Below are positions 60,401 to 64,000 of a DNA stretch of 64,000 bases, piece by piece. The position numbers were made by a program, and so were the translations under genes. A model generated the notes under the pieces. The model did not search any database and was not told the DNA's origin. It saw nothing but the letters and a program-made list of their open reading frames with translations. Source of the DNA: Sipunculus nudus (lineage: Eukaryota > Annelida > Sipuncula > Golfingiida > Sipunculidae); contig CM049308.1 in the NCBI GenBank assembly GCA_026874595.1, forward strand, positions 17,110,001 through 17,174,000, read 5' to 3'. Numbering within the stretch: the stretch's first letter is position 1; every line of letters begins with the position of its first letter.

Positions 60401-63400
60401 GAAAGTTGGTTCCTATGAAGGTTAATTAAAAAATTTAGCAAGGGTGTCCCTCATAAAAGTGTGGATGGAATTCATTGGAGTCCAAAATCCAAAATGGCTG
60501 CCATCAGTCATTTTGAATTGTCTTCAAGGTTTGGCACACAGTACTGTTCAGTACATGGAGAATGGGGGTTTTGGGTCGAAAAATTCATATTTGATGTAAA
60601 ATTTCCGATTTGACCTATTGTGACCTGAAAACTTAAGATGGCTGGAGATGTTAATTTTTTCAAAAAGGCCATTGCCTCTCAAACCTGGCGTAGGACCTCC
60701 AAAATTAGGTCTAGTGGTTTTTTATACCATGGATTGCTGAAGAAGACCCAACTATACTTCTGTACACGAGTGTAAACAACAGTGGACCGGTCGCGATCAC
60801 AGGAGTCAACATAAACATAGCGGGTGGGAATCGCGGGTTGGCTAGAACATCTGTTAATCAGAAGATGCCCTTAATGACTTGGCCTCAAAGCTGAAATACA
60901 TGTTCCCGCTTGCTTAAATATTGCATGTTGTAACTTCTTTTCACGCATACATCTCATTGCTGACTAAATTATTTTTCCTTGCATACAGAAAAAATTTAAA
61001 TAACTTTAATAAGTTTATAACTTTTATAAAAAATCATAAGTGGTGTCATTATTCAAATCAAATGAAGTACATCTGAGATTTCAAAGAGGATAGTAAATAT
61101 GAAATATGATCAAACGCTTAAAAATTCATATAATTTTGAAAGCCGACGTTTTGATTTGTGCTCGTAAACTCTGTTAATACATTGAAACTGTCTTTTTTAC
61201 AGTTTAAACGCTATAACTTCCAGTCTAAATCCCACAGTGTTAAAGTATACCGGTCTAAATTAGATGTGCACTATTTTTTACAATACATATCATCAATATT
61301 ATCTTGACTGAGCCGTCTTTACGACTTTGCAACATCATATACTTTTATATAATCTTCCCATTCACGCTTCTGCACTTTGAGTTGATCCACAAATGAGGAA
61401 CAGATTACTTTTATCTAATTCCTTTGAGGATTTTTATAAAATAAAACATCTATTTCAATACGTCTGAATAAAAGTTGTTAAAAAATTACGAAATATCTTC
61501 ACAACTTAATTTCTCGACATGGAGCTACATTTTATTAAACATAATAGTTAAGACCATGTGCGAACAAGCACTAAAATATTTATCTAATATTCACATTTAG
61601 CTTATTAAATCCTAATATAATATGTCTTTATTTTTTATTTAGGTTTCGAAGTTTGGAACTCAGTGTTAAAGAATTCTGATTAGTCAGGATACCCACTTGA
61701 AAGGGGACCCCATTGGCATAGACATCTGGACTTTGATCGTATAGGACAAGTTCGGGCTTTCACGGTTACTCCAACGGTTTTGCGAATGGGATTCCCCTAA
61801 TATCTAAATAAAAATTCACAAAACATACCCATAGAGCATCGGATCACTATTAGCCTATTGTAAAGGCTGTTTGACAAATATGGAAAAATGGTCTTTCTTA
61901 TCTTAAATTCGAAGGCCATTTTAGATTGTAGAGTAATGATCGATCGAATCACCAATTTTGCGTAAAATATGAATGTCATTACCCAAAAAATCCTCACAAA
62001 GCCAGAAATGCTAAAATTTGCCGGCCATCTGTGATTATCGGGGGATAATTGGTCAAATTTCAATTTTACCATAGACCAAACTGGACAAAATGCCACAACG
62101 TCAGACAGCCGTCGATTTGGGGTTCGAACCTATAGGTATTCACACTCATTTTTGCTGGGGACCTACCAACTTAATATTCACTTAACATTCAAAAATACTT
62201 CGAATGAAGTTGTAATGGATGTATGACGAATATGAAAAAAGGAAGCCTTTGGGTGCTTAAAATCTTTGATTCATAGGCAAAAACATGTCGAATCATGAAT
62301 TTAAAAAAAAACAAAATACTCATAAATTCCTGGACCCCAGAATCCATATATTGATCATTATTGCAAAACAAATCATTGAAAAAATATATTTCAAAATGGC
62401 AATTTTAGATTCCCACCGTTTTCGCTAGGAAATCCATCTTAAAGTTTTAAATTAACTTTCATAAAAAAACAAGTTCCTAAGAAAGAAACCTTTGCTTTCC
62501 AAGGTCTTGGCAATCTCAAAATAAAAAAAACAAACAAACAAAAAACATACAAATAAAATGTTTACCTTGTAAAGCTATTCTTCCATTTATTCCTCAATTG
62601 ACTCTGTAATTTGCACCACGACCATTTTTTAATGCAGCGATGCAACGTTTTGCTACTGATTTGTGTGACCCTTCTCCAGACTTCAAGCTCCTCTTTCATT
62701 TTGGAATATTAAGATCCACGTAAGTATTTTCAGAACGTTTATGACTTACTTGATACTGGCGGGTGAGGCCGCAGCACTTGCGCATGTCCCACACGTAAGC
62801 ACCACATGGTTAGAGATACACACACCGGAGCATTTTGTGAGTCCCGCATCAATAAAGACCATGGATTGTGAAGTCGTAGTATCTGTGTTTTCTGTCCCTG
62901 TTGGTATATCATACCATATTTTTTAGCATAGAACAGAAACAAACTAGTAATATAAAGAGAGAACCATGATGACACACTATGTTTTGTTTGTTCAAAAGTT
63001 CGTGTCCAGTGAACTTTGGCATTTTTTTTTCAATTGTGTACAACCTTTGATCATGGCATTAGTTTGACAAATTTGAAAAAAAAAAAATGTCTTTCTTATC
63101 TTAAATTCGGCGGCAATCTTGGATTGTAGGGACATAATCGAATCACAAATACGACGTAAAAGGTAAATATCCCTTTATATCCAAAAAAAAACCCTTCAAT
63201 ACCAAATAGCTAAAATTCACCAGCCATCTTGGATTATATTATTGGTCACAATAGTGACGGCCTTGTTATATAAAAAGAGACCCAAGATGTGGTTTTGTGG
63301 TGAAAGCCCTCCTGCAGATATTGAAATAATATAAAAACTACGCTAATGATGAAAAATAACACATAACTGATTAGTTTGAAATATCGCTCGCACGAGGTCT

Positions 63401-63568
63401 TTCAAGTAAAGGAAAATGGTATAGCTTTATGTGACTTCTATACAACTTTAACGCCCAGATGAAGGAATACCTACCTCCGATAACGAAGGAATCCCTCTTA
63501 AATCTTTTCAAAACATTCAAGCCGCACACCACGTTGACGGACAGTAAGATAACGACCAACATCTTCAT
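48050..63568 (-). CDS. Gene 2: secreted S1 serine-protease homolog (pseudoprotease) with Cys-rich C-terminal domain
   Basis: Five exons on the minus strand, 63568-63475, 62897-62750, 54419-53899, 49178-49111 and 48316-48050, total 1098 bases (365 aa plus TGA). All junctions are GT..AG with matching phases. Residues 1-16 are a signal peptide and 17-28 a short propeptide. VIGGTE at 29-34 is the trypsin-fold N-terminus. The usual LTAAHC reads LTCGTC (65-70), so the catalytic His is Thr69. The usual D-I-A-L-L reads E-V-A-I-I (Glu104). SGWG is at 141-144. GDSGGP reads GDCGAP (199-204), so the Ser is Cys201. Catalysis is therefore unlikely (inference). Such homologs act as binding or regulatory proteins in invertebrates. 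Residues 255-277 are a linker and 278-365 a nine-cysteine domain that I do not recognise. Residue VIGG is not preceded by Arg or Lys; the basic RFKR lies three residues earlier. Confidence 0.87.
48347..48405. repeat. (TA)n microsatellite
   Basis: Alternating TA run in gene 2 intron 4, about 30 bases upstream of the exon 5 acceptor on the minus strand. Confidence 0.95.
48885..49092. mobile_element. hAT-like foldback element, full copy, 18 bp from a splice donor
   Basis: Starts CAGGGGCGGATCCAGGATTT and ends CCCCTGGATCCGTTTCTG, imperfect inverted ends of the hAT CAGNGGCG type. CCAAT flanks both sides (48880-48884 and 49093-49097); the expected 8-bp hAT duplication is not clean. It carries two poly-G runs (48911-48929, 48986-48996). 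It lies in gene 2 intron 4, next to the exon 4 donor. Confidence 0.7.
49111..49178 (-). CDS. Gene 2 exon 4: short linker
   Basis: Acceptor ttctatttcag and donor GTAAGT, phase 1 in and 0 out. It encodes SPAVDAPPMTSVPGATEFPY and KVK, a Pro/Ala/Thr-rich linker between the protease fold and the C-terminal domain. It is too short to be found as an open frame but fits in phase on both sides. Confidence 0.75.
49179..53898 (-). other. Gene 2 intron 3
   Basis: Holds one repeat copy at about 50385-51070 and an array at 52190-53480 of the same family, a G run at 50008-50021 and another at 50839-50854. No exon fits here. Confidence 0.6.
52190..53480. repeat. Tandem array of about 285-bp units with acggacgg tail
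   Basis: The phrase ggtctcaaaaatagagaaa recurs near 52200, 52485, 52762 and 53107. It is followed each time by acaggtggcgccac, tctgcagaaactgatg, a G-rich stretch, and cagagaccta-tttcaggttt. The last unit runs into acggacggacagacagacgg and ctcagatgaattacagtcag. Related single copies lie at about 37770-38150 and 50385-51070. Confidence 0.85.
53899..54419 (-). CDS. Gene 2 exon 3: main protease body with GDCGAP
   Basis: Acceptor gttatttcag and donor GTGAGT, phase 2 in and 1 out. It encodes LYSGPSKTAEGTVKEVRYTK, then KEVAIIII, PVMLSGWGMTS, MKWSGVNTCC and QATCFGDCGAPVFKRNRLVG, and ends near LFPLLDELFGPQGAGAYMED. SGWG and the GD-x-G-x-P loop are plain. The open frame runs past the donor to 53852, but that tail is intron. 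Confidence 0.92.
55495..57720. repeat. Satellite array, about 145-bp units (roughly 15 copies), TCAAGGTCA in many units
   Basis: Each unit carries forms of atttgaccttgaagatga, aggtcaaggtcacccgg, tttcgaac-tcc-gagattttgg, aacaattggtgt or acaatgagtgtt, and cttcaaaagttat-gcgttcaca. Two sub-types alternate (one with 'gtagcccttcaaa', one with 'gataaatacctcaaaa'), giving a higher-order period near 290 bases. It ends in a gacgac-rich tail at about 57700-57735. Confidence 0.88.
58580..58860 (+). mobile_element. tRNA-derived SINE
   Basis: The head gtgactcaggggtagagcga gives an A box (58599-58613), and gtgggttcgaatg gives a B box (58636-58646), in tRNA spacing. A tRNA-unrelated body follows (cgatctgcccccatcaa, ggtgttatgaagcagcaatg) and an A-rich tail aaaataaaaatgaaag ends it. 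It sits in gene 2 intron 2, opposite to the gene. Confidence 0.85.
61855..62040. repeat. Dispersed repeat copy (partner 63070-63235)
   Basis: Shares ctttcttatcttaaattcg, ggattgtag or agattgtag, taatcgaatcac or gatcgaatcac, and agctaaaattcacc-like text with 63070-63235. A more diverged third copy lies at 62189-62400. Confidence 0.65.
62750..62897 (-). CDS. Gene 2 exon 2: N-terminal protease barrel lacking the catalytic His
   Basis: Acceptor ataccaacag and donor GTAAGT, phase 1 in and 2 out. It encodes GTENTDTTTSQSMVFIDAGL and TKCSGVCISNHVVLTCGTCA. This aligns with the trypsin run VxLxxxxxCGGSLISxxWVLTAAHC, so the two cysteines of that loop are kept while His is Thr. An extra Cys67 is present. 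Confidence 0.88.
63070..63235. repeat. Dispersed repeat copy (partner 61855-62040)
   Basis: Lies in gene 2 intron 1 (62898-63474). Same order of shared blocks as the partner copy. The rest of intron 1 shows nothing. Confidence 0.65.
63475..63568 (-). CDS. Gene 2 exon 1: signal peptide, propeptide and VIG
   Basis: Encodes MKMLVVILLSVNVVCG, then LNVLKRFKRDSFVIG, with donor GTAGGT and phase 1 out. ATG at 63566-63568 is chosen because it follows a TATA box by about 55 bases and opens a good signal peptide. A second ATG two codons on would serve as well. The upstream in-frame ATG of another frame has no signal peptide. Confidence 0.88.
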
Positions 63569-64000
63569 TCTGTGTTCGTGGTGTCTCCTGCTCAGTTCGA
63601 GTATACTTTGTGGTCTGCGCTTTATAAGTCCTGAATAAAATGGATTCTGTTTTGTAATTGGTAATTAACGTCTTCATGAATATGGATCTCTTTTTCTTCA
63701 AACTATCAAATAGCTTATCAATTATCCTTTGTGTAAGCGATTTGGGTCAGTGAATCAATGCACTACACAGGTCTCTCAATGAAATTAGCATTTCGGCATT
63801 ACATGAGCACTGCGCATTACATAAACCTGATAGGATGTACACCGTCGGAGAGCTTTTACATTTTATATTCTGTGTCTAGAACCGGTGGATAAACAATGTC
63901 AGAATTTGGTTCAGTGAGATCGGTTAGTGGTTTAACTACAATAATTAACCATTGAGAAACCTCGAATTAAATATATGGTGCCATTAAAACTAGGAAATAG
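63569..64000. other. Upstream region of gene 2
   Basis: Contains the TATA box at 63620-63626. Beyond that, AT-rich sequence in which I see no further sites. Confidence 0.4.
63620..63626 (-). promoter_or_regulatory. TATA box of gene 2
   Basis: TATAAAG on the minus strand, 52 bases before the ATG. A start site about 30 bases downstream would leave a 5' UTR of roughly 25 bases. Confidence 0.6.

Larger units (their letters stand above)
54420..62749 (-). other. Gene 2 intron 2 (8.3 kb)
   Basis: Holds the satellite array at 55495-57720, a SINE at about 58580-58860, a 10-bp hairpin at 60386-60409, and copies of a repeat at 61855-62040 and 62189-62400. No missing exon is needed: exon 2 and exon 3 phases match. 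Confidence 0.65.

Overview
The window looks like nuclear DNA of a lophotrochozoan animal, most likely a bivalve mollusc. It is AT-rich, with small exons bounded by GT..AG sites and long introns. It also carries many microsatellites, poly-G runs, tRNA-derived SINEs, foldback elements and satellite arrays. The extracellular domain set (C-type lectin, TSP1, VWD/C8/TIL, CBM14) fits a mollusc. The species is inferred, not shown. All exon models below were built by eye from splice sites, reading phase and domain motifs.

Two multi-exon protein genes can be supported, in converging orientation. Gene 1 (+ strand, 555-21196) has 12 coding exons whose phases all agree; they sum to 2259 bases, i.e. 753 codons including the final stop. 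It reads as a secreted mosaic protein: signal peptide, C-type lectin domain, thrombospondin type 1 repeat, VWD, C8, TIL, VWC-like/EGF segment, then two chitin-binding peritrophin-A (CBM14) domains. One in-frame TAA (2190-2192, codon 29) interrupts an otherwise intact frame. It is a null allele, a young pseudogene or a sequence error. Gene 2 (- strand, 63568 down to 48050) has 5 coding exons that sum to 1098 bases (365 aa plus stop). It encodes a secreted trypsin-fold (S1) protein in which all three catalytic positions are changed (His to Thr, Asp to Glu, Ser to Cys), followed by a proline-containing linker and a cysteine-rich C-terminal domain. A TATA box lies just upstream of its start codon.

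The large introns hold most of the mobile DNA near the genes. Intron 7 of gene 1 has a 381-bp TIR element with a TTA target duplication and an internal array of GC-rich palindromes, plus a tandem duplication. The introns of gene 2 hold an array of roughly 285-bp units, a 2.2-kb satellite of roughly 145-bp units rich in TCAAGGTCA sites, a tRNA-derived SINE, and a hAT-like element 18 bp from a splice donor.

The 27 kb between the genes (21197-48049) is non-coding as far as I can see. Its main feature is a family of large repeat units, each starting at a poly-G run: unit C (about 29.75-32.36 kb), unit A (32.40-36.36 kb) and unit B (38.68-45.06 kb). Unit B carries a 2.2-kb insertion with TIRs of about 245 bp around an internal satellite of roughly 117-bp units. 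Unit A preserves the uninterrupted sequence at that site. A 93-bp foldback element with a perfect 9-bp target duplication sits at 46966-47058.
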